NCBI RefSeq assembly: GCF_963676685.1
Contig: NC_092344.1
Coordinates: 45,530,830-45,594,829 of the forward strand
Source of the DNA: Mytilus edulis
Taxonomy: Eukaryota > Mollusca > Bivalvia > Mytilida > Mytilidae
Direction: 5' to 3'
Length of the DNA: 64,000 nucleotides
The number at the start of each line of letters is the position of its first letter. Position 1 is the first letter of the stretch. This document shows positions 34,568 to 45,195 of this stretch, one piece after another. A program made the translations under genes and the position numbers. The notes beneath the pieces were generated by a model. The model was not told the DNA's origin and searched no databases. It worked only from the letters and a program-made list of their open reading frames with translations.

Positions 34568-35512
34568 TTATTCGAACAACATTCATCAAATTCATCAAAT
34601 ACAACAGTTAAAGAAGATTCAACTTACATTTTCAAAATCAATAATAACCTATCCGTAAATTTGATCTATTTGTAGAACACAAAATTACTTAAACACAGTC
34701 ATATCAGTCGGTATGGTGTTATAGATTGCATTTCTGTAAATATTGAAAATGCAATTTCCCATAGGATCTTTTTACTGCTAAAACTGTACCACTTTTACTA
34801 CTGTTGCCTTTATTTACTATGAAGTCTTGAAAAATATCATACCCTAGAATTGAAAGTTCATATGCACTACTATTTTTCAAAGGTAAAAATATAGGACTGT
34901 GCGGCATATTTTCAACATATATATGCCCCGAACTTCTCAGAGTTTAAACTAACACTAATTTTCGTAACTACCCCTACCTCGACTGCATATTTTCGACATT
35001 TTTATACCCTGAACTTCTCATAGTTTAAACTAACACTAATTTTCTTAACTACCCCTACCTCGACTGCATGGTTTCCACATATTTCAATATAAACAATATA
35101 CACATGATACACATGTATATTTACTGTTCCCAAGTTATGTCTCTGTGAGATGCAACACACAGAAAATAACTGGAAACCAGTATGTAAACAAAATTAACTT
35201 TCTATGAATATTCTAGATCTCCCCAAAAGAGGCGTAGTTTGAGGAACAGTTGTATTCACAAAGTGCAACCTATACATCTAATCTTCGTCTGTAAGCACGC
35301 TGATTCTTCAATCACTAGGATTTAAAAGAGAGTCTTCGAATCTTCCTCCCCAAAACAAAATAAAAATGTACGCAAACACCAACCACTTTTTAAACAAATA
35401 CAATACATAGCTAAGTAATATCTAGTATATTTGAGGATTGAAATAAAAAACCAAAGTGGCCAGTGTCACATTTATTGCAATTTCTATAAAAAATCTTCTC
35501 TACATAGTCGTG
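34568..35512. other. AT-rich stretch with a short direct repeat
   Basis: A block of about 80 bases (GCATATTTTCAACATATATAT... GAACTTCTCAGAGTTTAAAC... CCCCTACCTCGACTGCAT) is duplicated near 34904 and 34985. No gene supported. Confidence 0.5.
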
Positions 35513-35632
35513 TTTCAAGCGGTAGCAATTTTGTCCAAGTTGATATTTCATTTTTCAAGCGGTAGCAATTTTGTCCAAGTTGATATTTCATTTTTCAAGC
35601 GGTAGCAATTTTGTCCAAGTTGATATTTCATT
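35513..35632 (+). repeat. Three perfect 40-bp tandem units
   Basis: Three head-to-tail copies of a 40-base unit starting TTTCAAGCGGTAGCAATTTT and ending GATATTTCATT, essentially identical, so recently formed. Confidence 0.95.
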
Positions 35633-36147
35633 ACTCGTATTTTCTAACTGATATTTTAATTAGTTATTTATAATTGATCAACACAAAAGTTAGATACACA
35701 AAGAGTACAACTTGCCAAGATTCTTTTCTTATAAAAGAGGGACGAAAGATACCAAAGGGAAAGTCAAACTCATAAATCTAAAACAAACTGACAACGTCAT
35801 GGCTGAAAATGAAAAAGACAAACAGAAAAACAATAGTACACATAACACAACATAGAAAACTAAAGAATAAACAACACGAACCCCACCAAAAACTAGGGGT
35901 GATCTCAGGTGCTCCGGAAGGGTAAGCAGATCCTGCTCCACATGTGGCATCCGTCGTGTTGCTTATGTGATTACAAATCCGTTAAATAGTCTAATTCGGT
36001 AAGTCACATTCATGAAAGGGAAGGGAATTGTAGTTACGACGTAAGGAACATATCCGATATCATTTGTGAAACGGTTATTCCATAACGGTCAACCAACTCG
36101 TGATGGCGTCCGTAAAATTTACGAAGGGATGATTTCAACTTCACCAA

Positions 36148-37173
36148 TTAGAACTCTTGGTTTAATAGCTTCCTTGTGAGCAGTAACCCTCTATCAAGAA
36201 AATCAGGATAGGAAATGCAAGCACGGGAATATCGAATCAATTGGGAGATATATACCCCGTATGCAGGTGCTGCTGGAATGTTGCTACTTAGAAATGGAAA
36301 GTTCACAATTGGAAAGCTGAAATCATCTCTTTTGTCGTAAAGTTTTGTTTTCAACCGACCCTCATTGTCAATTTCTAGATGTAAGTCAAGATATGAAGCC
36401 GACTTAACTGTATCTGTAGTATCCTTTATCTCCAATTCGATGGGATAGATGCGTTCCACATAGTCACCAAATTTTGAATTGTTTAGTGAAAGAACGTCAT
36501 CTATATAGCGGAAAGTAGAGTTAAAGAATATTGCTAACTTCTTATCTTTCTTCCTAAGAAGTTCTTGCTTGAAGTCAGCCTCATAATAATAAAGAAACAA
36601 GTCGGCAAGTAGAGGGGCACAGTTTGTTCCCATTGGGATGCCGACAGTCTTTACAAAGTATGATTTATTCCTCCCTAAGACAATATACTTGTATCTACGT
36701 TGGCCATTCTTTTTTATGAAGCATAGTAATACCAACTCTTTCAATTTGTCTTTTAGTTTGGAATGTGGAATACTTGTGTAAAGAGTAGAAAAGTCAAATG
36801 TTTTAATACTGTTACAAGATGAAAGAGAGTTAGATTGTATGTACTCTAAAAGATCTTTGGAATTTTTAAGTATCCACATCTGATTCACGCCACCTCTAGA
36901 ATAGGCAGTTTCACAATAACTTTGAAGCCCGTCTTTGATTGCTGATAAAATAGATGTTAATAATTTAGAAAGAGGTTTCGTGGAGCACTTGGAAGACCCA
37001 GCAATATACCGTTGTTTGTAAGGACACTTATGTAGTTTAGGTATCCAATACAGTGATGGAAGATCCAGTTCTTCATCTTTGGTTGAAATACCAAAGGAAC
37101 AAAGAACAGACCTATGATTATCCAGGATTTCCTCTTTGGTAAGTGTCGTGAGGGTTATATGTTGAGTTTCCAA
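36148..37173 (-). pseudogene. Penelope-like RT, main copy C-terminal part
   Basis: A 341-residue frame with LPSLYWIPKLHKCPYKQRYI near its start, TFDFSTLYTSIP (motif A, with the catalytic D), GIPMGTNCAPLLADLF (motif B) and FRYIDDVLSL (motif C, two Asp). Relative to the copy at 38411-39048 it lacks 36 residues between NKSYFVK and TVGIPMG. A TAA replaces the Gln codon seen in the copy at 41680-41871 (LLNQEF then stop versus LLNQEFQLEK), removing about 35 C-terminal residues. The enzyme would copy element RNA at a nicked target; this copy is defective. Confidence 0.85.
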
Positions 37174-38410
37174 GTGAATTGTCTATACCTAATTCGTTTA
37201 TCAAGCAATTAATGTAGTGACTTTTACAGACAAAAACGATGTTATTTGGGGCTTTGTCTGCGGGGACAACTACATATTTATCATGGAGGTCGGATAAGTG
37301 TTTAGCAACATTTGGGTCTTTAAAGATTGACGTAGCATGGGTATTGATGGACCCATTCAGTTTCTTAATTCTGATTTGTATTAATGACCTCACTGCCTTA
37401 ATCCATTCGGATAGAGTGTCTACGTCTTCCTTTTCACGTTTAGCCCATTGCCTGGCATAATCCTCGACTGAGTCCATCAAAATTTTAAAGTTGTATTTCC
37501 AATTGATGGATTTAGGCTCACGATATTTCGGACCTTTCGATAACACATTTCGTAGAGAAGTGTTATTAACAATGTTAAGGTCACCGGTAATAACGTGGCC
37601 AGCAGGATTATATGTGAATTTGGAACTAGCACAAGTGCAATCAGGAGGTTTAGACTTGAAGTCGTCAATATCGAGATTCTGCAAAACGCGTTTGTAATTG
37701 AACATTTTAGTTGCAATAGGTTTGGTATAGGTATAAGAAATTATTGGTACAGACTGGTCTTTGAAATAAGGAGGTATTTTCGATTGAACTAATTTATGAT
37801 GAAGGATATTGCCTAGGTTGACGCGATCGAGACCTTTGTTGGCAAAGGAAAGATTTAGAAAAGATCTTTTCTCTTTTTCATCTTTTCCAATGCGAACTGG
37901 CTTGAAAAGTCTGTGACTTGCAATATCCGAAATTATAGCTTGAAGATTGTATTGGTTTGAATGAGAGTTTGTAACAGTGGATTCCAAACATAAATTGAAC
38001 AGAGAATGAAGTTTTGAAAGGGGTAATGAATAAAGTTTCGTGCGAATGTGATGAATACCTAACGGCTTTTGTATGAATGACAGCAAGTCATTAATAGAGA
38101 CATCATGCGGAGAAGGTGATGTATAATGACGATGACCATGACTGCGTCTACGTCGAGGAGTCGAGTTGAAAATATTCATCACATTCACCGAGTTACACGA
38201 AGGACTAGATAGAATACCTATACCATCAATTTTGTCATTGCAGCCATACGGTGTTGCAGTTCCCAATTGTCTAATCCAGTAGTCTTCTTTTTGTCTACGG
38301 AGAGTCGTTGAAAGATTAGGATTGTTAGAGCTATGGTATATCTTTTCGATAATGCGAACTGTCATAGAAACGATGGAATGATCGGGCTGATTGAAATGCT
38401 GGTATAGAAT
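37118..38410 (-). pseudogene. Penelope-like N-terminal region: endonuclease tail and linker
   Basis: The C-terminal 430 residues of a 668-residue frame. They begin with an endonuclease-like tail (HFNQPDHS, MTVRIIEKIYH, KEDYWIRQLGT with the likely catalytic Glu, PYGCND with the Asn). A basic run (RRRRSHGHRHY), the motif CTCASSKFTYNPAGHVITGD (a possible Cys/His zinc site) and GPKYREP, then DKAPNNIVFVCKSHY just before the RT follow. The frame fails at 37152-37154, where an extra base in GGG separates it from the RT frame. The first half of the GIY-YIG domain is missing. Confidence 0.75.
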
Positions 38411-39048
38411 GTATGCAGGTGCTGCTGGAATGTTGCTACTTAGAAATGGAAAGTTCACAATTGGAAAGCTGAAATCATCTCTTTTGTCGTAAAGTTTTGT
38501 TTTCAACCGACCCTCATTGTCAATTTCTAGATGTAAGTCAAGATATGAAGCCGACTTAACTGTATCTGTAGTATCCTTTATCTCCAATTCGATGGGATAG
38601 ATGCGTTCCACATAGTCACCAAATTTTAAATTGTTTAGTGAAAGAACGTCATCTATATAGCGGAAAGTAGAGTTAAAGGATATTGCTAACTTCTTATCTT
38701 TCTTCCTAAAAAGTTCCTGCATGAAGTCAGCCTCATAATAATAAAGAAACAAGTCGGCAAGTAGAGGGGCACAGTTTGTTCCCATTGGGATGCCGACAGT
38801 CTGTTGAAAAACACGTCCTCCGAACGTTACAAATATGTTGTCAATCAAGAAATCAAGCATCTTGATAATATCGGTTTCAGAGAATTTTTTGTTTGAATCA
38901 GAGTGATTCTTTACAAAGTATGATTTATCCCTCCCTAAGACAAGATACTTGTATCTACGTTGGCCATTCTTTTTTATGAAGCATAGTAATACCAACTCTT
39001 TCAATTTGTCTTTTAGTTTGGAATGTGGAATACTTGTGTATAGAGTAG
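38411..39048 (-). pseudogene. Second RT fragment fused upstream of the main copy
   Basis: Encodes FSTLYTSIPHSK through SSNIPAAPAY, almost identical to the main copy but keeping the 36 residues it lacks (NHSDSNKKFSETDIIKMLDF and on to VFQQ). It stops abruptly at AAPAY and runs in frame into the endonuclease tail of the main copy. Residues encoded by 39049-39124 are flanking DNA read through by chance. Confidence 0.85.
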
Positions 39049-39349
39049 AAAAATGCTTTTTTAATGTATGTTGCGAAATACTCCTAAATAGATCATTTAA
39101 AGTCGTCACTTCAGTAAGATGCATTCACCAATATTAGAAGACTTAATACAAGTTCGCGGAATGTTTTACTTTGCGATTTGTCCTGCTATCCATGTTATAA
39201 CTGTCGTGATTAAAGTAATTCCTGTACTAGCGAAGCCGGAGTTTTTCGTTAATATAAACTTGTGCATGAAATAGAGGTAATTTCCCAAACAGCGACGAAT
39301 GCACAATTAAAGTTAAGTATACCATGATAAAAGTTTTGTTCATCTAAAA

Positions 39350-40068
39350 AAAAACGTATTCATGGAAAACCCTAGACATGTTCTTCCATCCCGTTTTCCC
39401 TTCCTACATTACTTGCGACAGTACTGCATATTTAGGTGAAATAACTTAATAAATGGTAGACATTATTAAATCGATTTCCACAACTTGAGGTAATTTATGA
39501 TAAAATGACGTCACAAAAAGAACAGAACCAGAATCAAACAACAACATATGAAAAAAACGAATAAAACTTACAAAAAATAATCTAAGTCAAAAACCATCTT
39601 TGACGCTGCATTTTTAGTGTAACGTCGTGTTGTAGGAACATCGTGCACAAAGTTGTTACGTTCTGTATTGCGTAATCAAGACCTCTTAAATACCTTTAAA
39701 GTACTTAAAAAAAACGTATTCATGGAAAACCGTATACATGTTCTTCCGTCCCATTTTCCCTTCCTACATTACTTGCGACAGTTCTGCATATTTAGGTGAA
39801 ATAACTTAAATGGTAAACATTATTAAATCGATTTCCACAACTTGAGGTAATTTATGATAAAAGGACGTCACAAAAAGGACAGAACCAGAATCAAACAACA
39901 ACATATAAATAAACGAATAAAACTTACAAAAAATAATCTAAGTCAAAACTATCATTGACGCTGCATTTTTAGTGTAGCGTCGTGTTGTAGGAACATCGTG
40001 CACAAAGTTGCTACGTTCTGTATTGCGTAATCGAGACCTCTTAAATACCTTTAAAGTATTTCAAAAAA
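39350..40068 (+). repeat. 360-bp tandem duplication
   Basis: Two units, starting at ACGTATTCATGGAAAACC (39354 and 39714). Both contain TTCTTCC(A/G)TCCC, GAGGTAATTTATGATAAAA and GTAGGAACATCGTGCACAAA. They are about 95% alike. The first carries a complete TGACGTCA that is altered in the second. Confidence 0.9.
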
Positions 40069-40369
40069 TCAAAGTAGCTTTAAAAACTGCTAGAAAACCT
40101 GTTGTAGCAATTTGAAATCGAATTTATGTAATAAGCATTTAAATGAGTATGAACAAATCCCATATATAGGTAACTAAACCAAGTGTATAAATGTGACACA
40201 AAATAATGTGAAACCAGTGTACTTTACAATAAACTAATTGTTAACATGTTTATTGTACATGGTGTTTGGTGTGAACACGACCTTTATTGACTATACTGTT
40301 GGTTGATCATCGTTATATGGCAAATATATCATGCAAATACAGGTTGAGAACAACTATACAACTAAATGT

Positions 40370-40690
40370 GATGTTTAAAGTTTAAACCCGCTGCAAATGT
40401 TTGCACCTGTCCTAAGTCAGGAATCTGATGTTCAGTAGTTGTCGTTTGTTGATGTAGTACATAAGTGTTTTCGGTTTGTTTTTTTTTATAAAAATAGACT
40501 AGACCGTTCGTTTTCCCGTTTGAATGGTTTTATACTAGTCTAGTAATGGCCTTAATAGCTTGCTTTTCGGTGTGAGCCAACTCTCCGTGTTGAAGACCGT
40601 ACTTTGACATATAAGGGTTTACATTTATAAATTGTGATTAGGATGGTGAGTTGTCTTGTTGAAACTTATACCAAATCTTCTTAGATCAAC
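40370..40690 (-). repeat. M1-type repeat with adjoining fragment
   Basis: AACTCTCCGTGTTGAAGACC, TTGACATATAAGGGTTTAC and GATGGTGAGTTGTCTTGTTG follow the M1 minus-strand order. The left 70 bases (TTTGCACCTGTCCTAAGTCA) resemble the family 2 3'-end block at 60200. Confidence 0.55.
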
Positions 40691-41249
40691 TAACATATAC
40701 AAATTATTTGTATATATGAAATTTACATGCGAGTCTAGTGGGATAAATGACTAATTCTTCCTTTCATACCAAAATCTGTTGAAAAACAACATCCGAAAAT
40801 TTATTACTTCTCTCTTGTTTCATTTCCACACAATAGAGCCTAAGAACGAGAAATGAACAGAAAAAAATAAAGAAAAAATACACTTTAAGGAACTGTATTC
40901 AAAAACAAAAAAGTCATTGTGGTTTAAGGCCAGAATTGCTGAGGACATAACTATGACAACAATAAAACGTCCTATCATACCATTTTTATGTAGTTTCAAA
41001 ATATATGATGAAATATATCAATAATTTTGTTTTACTCTCCATTTCCCATCCAGCAAGTGGGTGTCAACAAGACGTCTTTGTAATATTTCTCTGAGTGTTC
41101 ATACGTAGTTGACTTTTTATCACATTTCAAATTAAAGGTGTTGCTCACACAGAACATGTAATTTATAAAATTGTGAATATTTTATGTAATAGTTAACCCA
41201 TTCGGACTTTGTGTGTCAGGCTAAGATCACCCGATGGCTTGAGACCATT

Positions 41250-41384
41250 ATCCTTATAATATACTTTGTATATCATAATATAATGCATAACCTTTTTGAG
41301 ATACGGACGAACTGTTTTAATATTTTAAACTAACAGTAAGTTTTGTTATAAGTAGTCATTGTGTATCGTACGTATTTATGCTAA
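41250..41384 (+). repeat. Target repeat T, left part, split by retroelement insertion
   Basis: ATCCTTATAATATACTTTGT, TTTTAATATTTTAAACTAAC and AAGTAGTCATTGTG are collinear with 42125-42245. The repeat is broken at about 41384 and resumes at 42018. Confidence 0.65.
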
Positions 41385-42018
41385 AAAAGAGAGACGAAAG
41401 GTACCAAAGGGACAGTCAAACTCATAAATCGAAAATAAACTGACAACGGCCAGACTAAAAATGAAAAAGACAAACAATAGTAAACATGTCACAACATAGA
41501 AAACTAAAGAATAAGCAATACGAACCCCATTAAAAAACTAAGGATTGATCTCAGGTGCTCTGGAAGGGTAAGCGGATCCTGCTCAACATGTAACACCCGT
41601 CGTGTTGCTTATGTTATAACAAATCCGGTAAATAGTATAATTCGGTAGTTCACATTCATGAAAGCAAGGGGGATTGTGGTTACGACGTAAGGAACATATC
41701 CGATATCATTTGTGAAACTGTTATTCCATAACGGTCAACCGACTCGTGATGGTGTCCGTAAAATTTATGAAGTGATGATTTCAACTTTTCTAATTGGAAC
41801 TCTTGGTTTAATAGCTTACTTGTGAGTAGCAACCCTATTTCAAGATCTTTCATGATAGGAAATGCAAGCACGGAAGTATTGTTTCAATTGGGAGATATGT
41901 ACCCCGTATGCAGGTGTTGCTGGAATGTTGCTACTTAAAAATTGAAAGTTCACATTTGAAAAGCTGAAATCATCCCTTTTGTGGTAAAGTTTTGTTTTCA
42001 ACCGACACTCATTGTCAA
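41385..42018 (-). mobile_element. 5'-truncated Penelope-like family 1 insertion
   Basis: The 3' tail (plus text GAGACGAAAGGTACCAAAGG) is followed on the minus strand by RT C-terminal sequence including YGVHISQL, LLNQEFQLEK, FYGHHHE and VDRYGITVSQMISD, ending FLTS at a stop. It starts abruptly within (N)ECRLKTKLYHKRDD. This copy preserves the true RT C-terminus that the composite copy has lost. No endonuclease follows. Confidence 0.85.
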
Positions 42019-42355
42019 GGTCTTGTATTCGAATCACAGCATAGACACTGGATCCTAACTGAATCTTATAAGATTAGATAATAAAACATTTACATTTCAT
42101 GCAATCTAGTTCAGATCAACACATGATCCTTATAATATACTTCTTATATATTTATATAGTACATAGCCATAAACTTTAAGAGCCTCGAACACAATCTTTA
42201 AATATTTTAGATTAACAGTGAGTTTTGTATCAAGTAGTCATGTTGTAGGGGCGTGTATTGTATAAGCTTAAGGTCTTGTGTTCGAATTCCATCGAAGATA
42301 CATTGGATCCCAACTGTTTTAGATTAGATTATAAACCATGTACGTTTCAGGAAAT
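42018..42355 (+). repeat. Target repeat T, right part and second copy
   Basis: 42018-42110 (AAGGTCTTGTATTCGAATCA, GGATCCTAACTG) continues the split copy. 42125-42355 is a second, unbroken copy (AAGGTCTTGTGTTCGAATTC, GGATCCCAACTG). The TTCGAAT context resembles a tRNA B-box, so T may be SINE-derived. Confidence 0.6.
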
Positions 42356-42369
42356 ATCTGTAATTATAC

Positions 42370-43045
42370 ATGGACATCCCATCATTGTGTTATTGTTCTA
42401 TGATCATTTCTGTATTCTGCTAATGTGCTTTGTCTGTCTGTCTTTTTGTGTTACTTTCGTTTATGTGACGTGGCTCTGTACTTATGCATTTCGTCATTTT
42501 GTTATTGTGTCATAGTAAATGTTCGTTTATATATCTGTTTGTAATAAGATAATAAAACAACGGTGACAGCTGTATCCATATGTTTGACGTTTTTTTTTTT
42601 ATCTTTTATGTCTGTTTCCATATCGTTATCAATAGAATGAAATTTACAATTGAAAAGTTTAGCTAGCTATAAAACCAGGTTCAAGTCACAATTTTTCTAT
42701 GTTGAAAAACGTATGTACCAGGTCAGGATTATGACAGTTGTTATTCATTCGTTTGATGTGTTTGAGCTTTTGATTTTGCCATTTGATTAGGGACTTTCCG
42801 TTTTGAAATTTCCTCGGAGTTCAGTATTTTTTGTGATTTTACTTTTTGATACGACTGTCATACAAGTGAGAGGTTAAAATAGCCATAATCCAGGTTTAAT
42901 CCTCTATTTCTACAAAAGAAAATGTATGTACCTAGTCAGGAATATGACAATTGTTTTTCTATTCGTTTGATGTGTTTGAGCTTTTGATTCTGCCATTTGA
43001 TAAGGAGCTTTCCATTTTGAGTTAAGTATTTTTGTAATTATACTT
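42370..43045 (+). repeat. Dispersed repeat R, copy 2, with duplicated 3' end
   Basis: Collinear with 23690-24440 in its right half. The last ~190 bases occur twice (42660-42845 and 42880-43040), each with a GGTCAGGATTATGACA or AGTCAGGAATATGACA variant, TTCGTTTGATGTGTTTGAGC and TTTCCATTTTGA or TTTCCGTTTTGA. Confidence 0.6.
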
Positions 43046-43240
43046 GTTTCTATCTTTAACATATTGTTAAGTTACATTGTAAAGAGAGTAGTTTTTGTTT
43101 TATTCTTCATTGTTTTGCTATTTTCAAGTATATTTGTTTCTTCGAAAAATGAATTAAGATTAAGTAAACTTTTCTTATTTCACCTAAAAGTAGTTTCTAA
43201 TGAACATTTGTAATCACTTACTAGTATCATTTATTTCTAG

Positions 43241-43365
43241 ACACATGTCCTGTTGGTTGTACATGTATGAGTGAATGTGAAACATGTGACGGAATAAAAG
43301 ATACAAACGGCTGATTTGGCAACAGTTTTTGTTGTACACCTCATTCTAACACACCCATGCCATGT
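43241..43365 (+). pseudogene. Relic duplicate of exon 3 of the CUB gene
   Basis: After the acceptor-like TTTATTTCTAG, the sequence reads DTCPVGCTCMSECETCDGIK, then DTNG, a TGA stop, FGNSFCCTPHS. It aligns end to end with exon 3, with the first Cys of the CC pair replaced by TGA and the second by Phe. Two new Cys replace Ser and Gly in the first half. About 130 bases of upstream intron also align. The donor GTAAGT is replaced by GTTAGT. No neighbouring exon duplicates were found. Confidence 0.85.
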
Positions 43366-43382
43366 TAGTTTTCACAAATATT

Positions 43383-44055
43383 TAAAGGAACACTAGCTGT
43401 CAAGTTCATGTTCACCGATTTTAATCAAATTTTCACATTTTATTTATAACAATGTAAAACATTTATCCAAACTATTAAAAGTCTAAAATAAAAAATAAAA
43501 AGGGCACGAGCATGAAAATACGAAGCTTCGTTTCGTGTGTATTTTTGTCCAGATGTCATCTAATTAATTATCGAGTTGACCTCTAAAGTCATGCGATGAC
43601 CATATAAGCGATGTAAACATAAATATAGATATAAATAGATTTAACAAACTCGTGCTGTTAGATAATTCTAGGTCTATTTAATTTCATATAATAGATGAAA
43701 AATAAATGTTTATCATCGTTTTTACCTGTATAAGAATGATTTTTTGTCGATCAAATCAGTCAATAAAATGATTTATATTTGTTTCACTTTCATTGTGGCA
43801 AATACACATACAAATCACGAGTTATTCATCTCAAGCTAAGGGGTTAAATTGAAGGTCATACGAATACGGATTCAATAAGGTCGAATAATTCACTTGTAAG
43901 TGAATAATTCATAATTAATGTTTTTTTAGCTTATTTTTACAAAATGGAACCATACTGGCTGCTAAAAGCTAATTATTATTTCACTATTTGCATTTCATGA
44001 TTGATTGAGCAAACAAAAAATATTCGATTTTTTATACATCTCGTAGCTAGTGCCC
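43383..44055. mobile_element. Non-autonomous TIR element
   Basis: The left end (ATATTTAAAGGAACACTAGCT) and right end (AGCTAGTGCCCCCTTAAATAT) are imperfect inverted repeats of about 20 bases. The interior, ~670 bp, has no coding frame and contains inverted ATTCACTTGTAAGTGAAT near 43888. It lies about 17 bp after the relic exon. Confidence 0.65.
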
Positions 44056-44284
44056 CCTTAAATATCGAACGAACAGTTAATTTTGTGTCTATGAAATTGT
44101 AAATATTCATACATACTAATCTAGCAATGATGTTCAAAATATTTATAATCTATAAAAAAAAAAAAAAAAAAAAAACGTTAACGAGCAAGCACATATTAAA
44201 GTCTGAATTCCTTAACACTTTTAACTGAATTAACAGCAATAAACCAACATAATCTGATACAAGTTTTTAATAGCTAACAAAACA

Positions 44285-44370
44285 TATCAGAGAGACGCGA
44301 AAGATACTAAAAGACATATACCAATTCATAGTCGATGACAAATTGACAACGCCACGACAGAAATGTCTTA
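44285..44370 (-). repeat. Penelope-like family 1 3'-terminus fragment
   Basis: GACGCGAAAGATACTAAAAG, then CAATTCATAGTCGATGACAA and TTGACAACGCCACGAC, resemble the 3' terminus at 35737-35800. Confidence 0.45.
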
Positions 44371-45045
44371 AGGATGACTGCTTGTCATGATTTGGAGTTT
44401 TTGTCAGATTTTCGGAATCCTCTGGTTTTATCCATTTGAATGCCTTGAAAAATTTTCCCCATTAACCCCCATTTTTCTTCTTATAAATCTTTTATATGTA
44501 TAAGTATTAGTCATTTGTAAAAGTCTTATAAAACTTATTTATTTTTTAATAGTGTTTGAGTTCTTTAACTGGTCAATGATAAAGCTATGGAAATTCAAGA
44601 GAGAACATTTTCCCGCCAAAATTCAAATGGCTGATATCTCGAAAACAAGCACATTGACCCCTATATTTTTTTTGCTTTTTTTATTCCTCGATTTATTCCC
44701 TATCAATACATACTAGTTTTATGAAAAGTTATTTATTTTGAAACTGAGCAGCGAACATTCATGGCATACTGTTGTTTCATTTAATATTTCATGGATATAT
44801 TTTTCTGCATACAAGCCAATAGAAATTATGTTCTTCGTTGAACATTTAAATTCATTGTTCACATATTACCACAAAATCAACGAAAATTGGTATCCCAGGA
44901 ATATTAATGAATCCACAGTATTCTCTACTTGACAGTCCCAATCAGGAACCTGAATTTCGGTTATTATCGTTTGTTTCTGTATATCATTTTGTTTTTTGTT
45001 CATTATTTTGTACATAAATCAGGCCGTAACTCCACAACTGATTTG
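44371..45045. other. Stretch without recognised genes
   Basis: A 64-residue frame at 44738-44932 is unsupported. No repeat recognised. Confidence 0.4.
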
Positions 45046-45049
45046 TTTC

Positions 45050-45195
45050 CATTGATCATTTTGAAGCCTGTATCATCTAACTATGCGGTGGGGTTGTCAT
45101 TGTTAACGGCCGTGCGGTGGCCTATATATGTTAACTTTTATGTCAGTTGGTCTCTGGTGGACGGTGTCTTCATCTATCCACATTTTCTTGTTCTA
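45050..45195 (-). repeat. Degenerate M1 repeat, minus orientation
   Basis: TGGGGTTGTCATTGTTAACG, GCCGTGCGGTGGCCTATATA, TTATGTCAGTTGGTCTCTGG and ATCCACATTTTCTTGTTC follow M1 in reverse complement. Confidence 0.5.

Larger units (their letters stand above)
35735..39050 (-). mobile_element. Composite Penelope-like retroelement (Naiad-like, family 1)
   Basis: Read on the minus strand: first an RT fragment (39048-38411), then without a gap a unit that starts inside an endonuclease-like domain, passes through a long linker and a full RT, and ends in a 3' non-coding tail near 35735 (plus-strand text GGGACGAAAGATACCAAAGG). The endonuclease tail (EDYWIRQLGT, PYGCND) precedes the RT and nothing but the tail follows it. 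Canonical Penelope elements have the GIY-YIG endonuclease after the RT, so this order fits the permuted Naiad/Chlamys-type group. It is inactivated by a frameshift, a 108-bp deletion and a premature stop. Confidence 0.8.

Noticed and set aside
36640-36662. Intron loss as explanation of the 108-bp difference between RT copies
   Set aside because: One side ends in CAACAG, but the GTAAAG at the other side is retained in the shorter copy and the 36 codons encode conserved-looking RT sequence. A deletion fits better.
38410-39124. A genuine single 668-residue host protein
   Set aside because: It is a fusion of two retroelement pieces plus about 25 residues of flanking DNA at its start.
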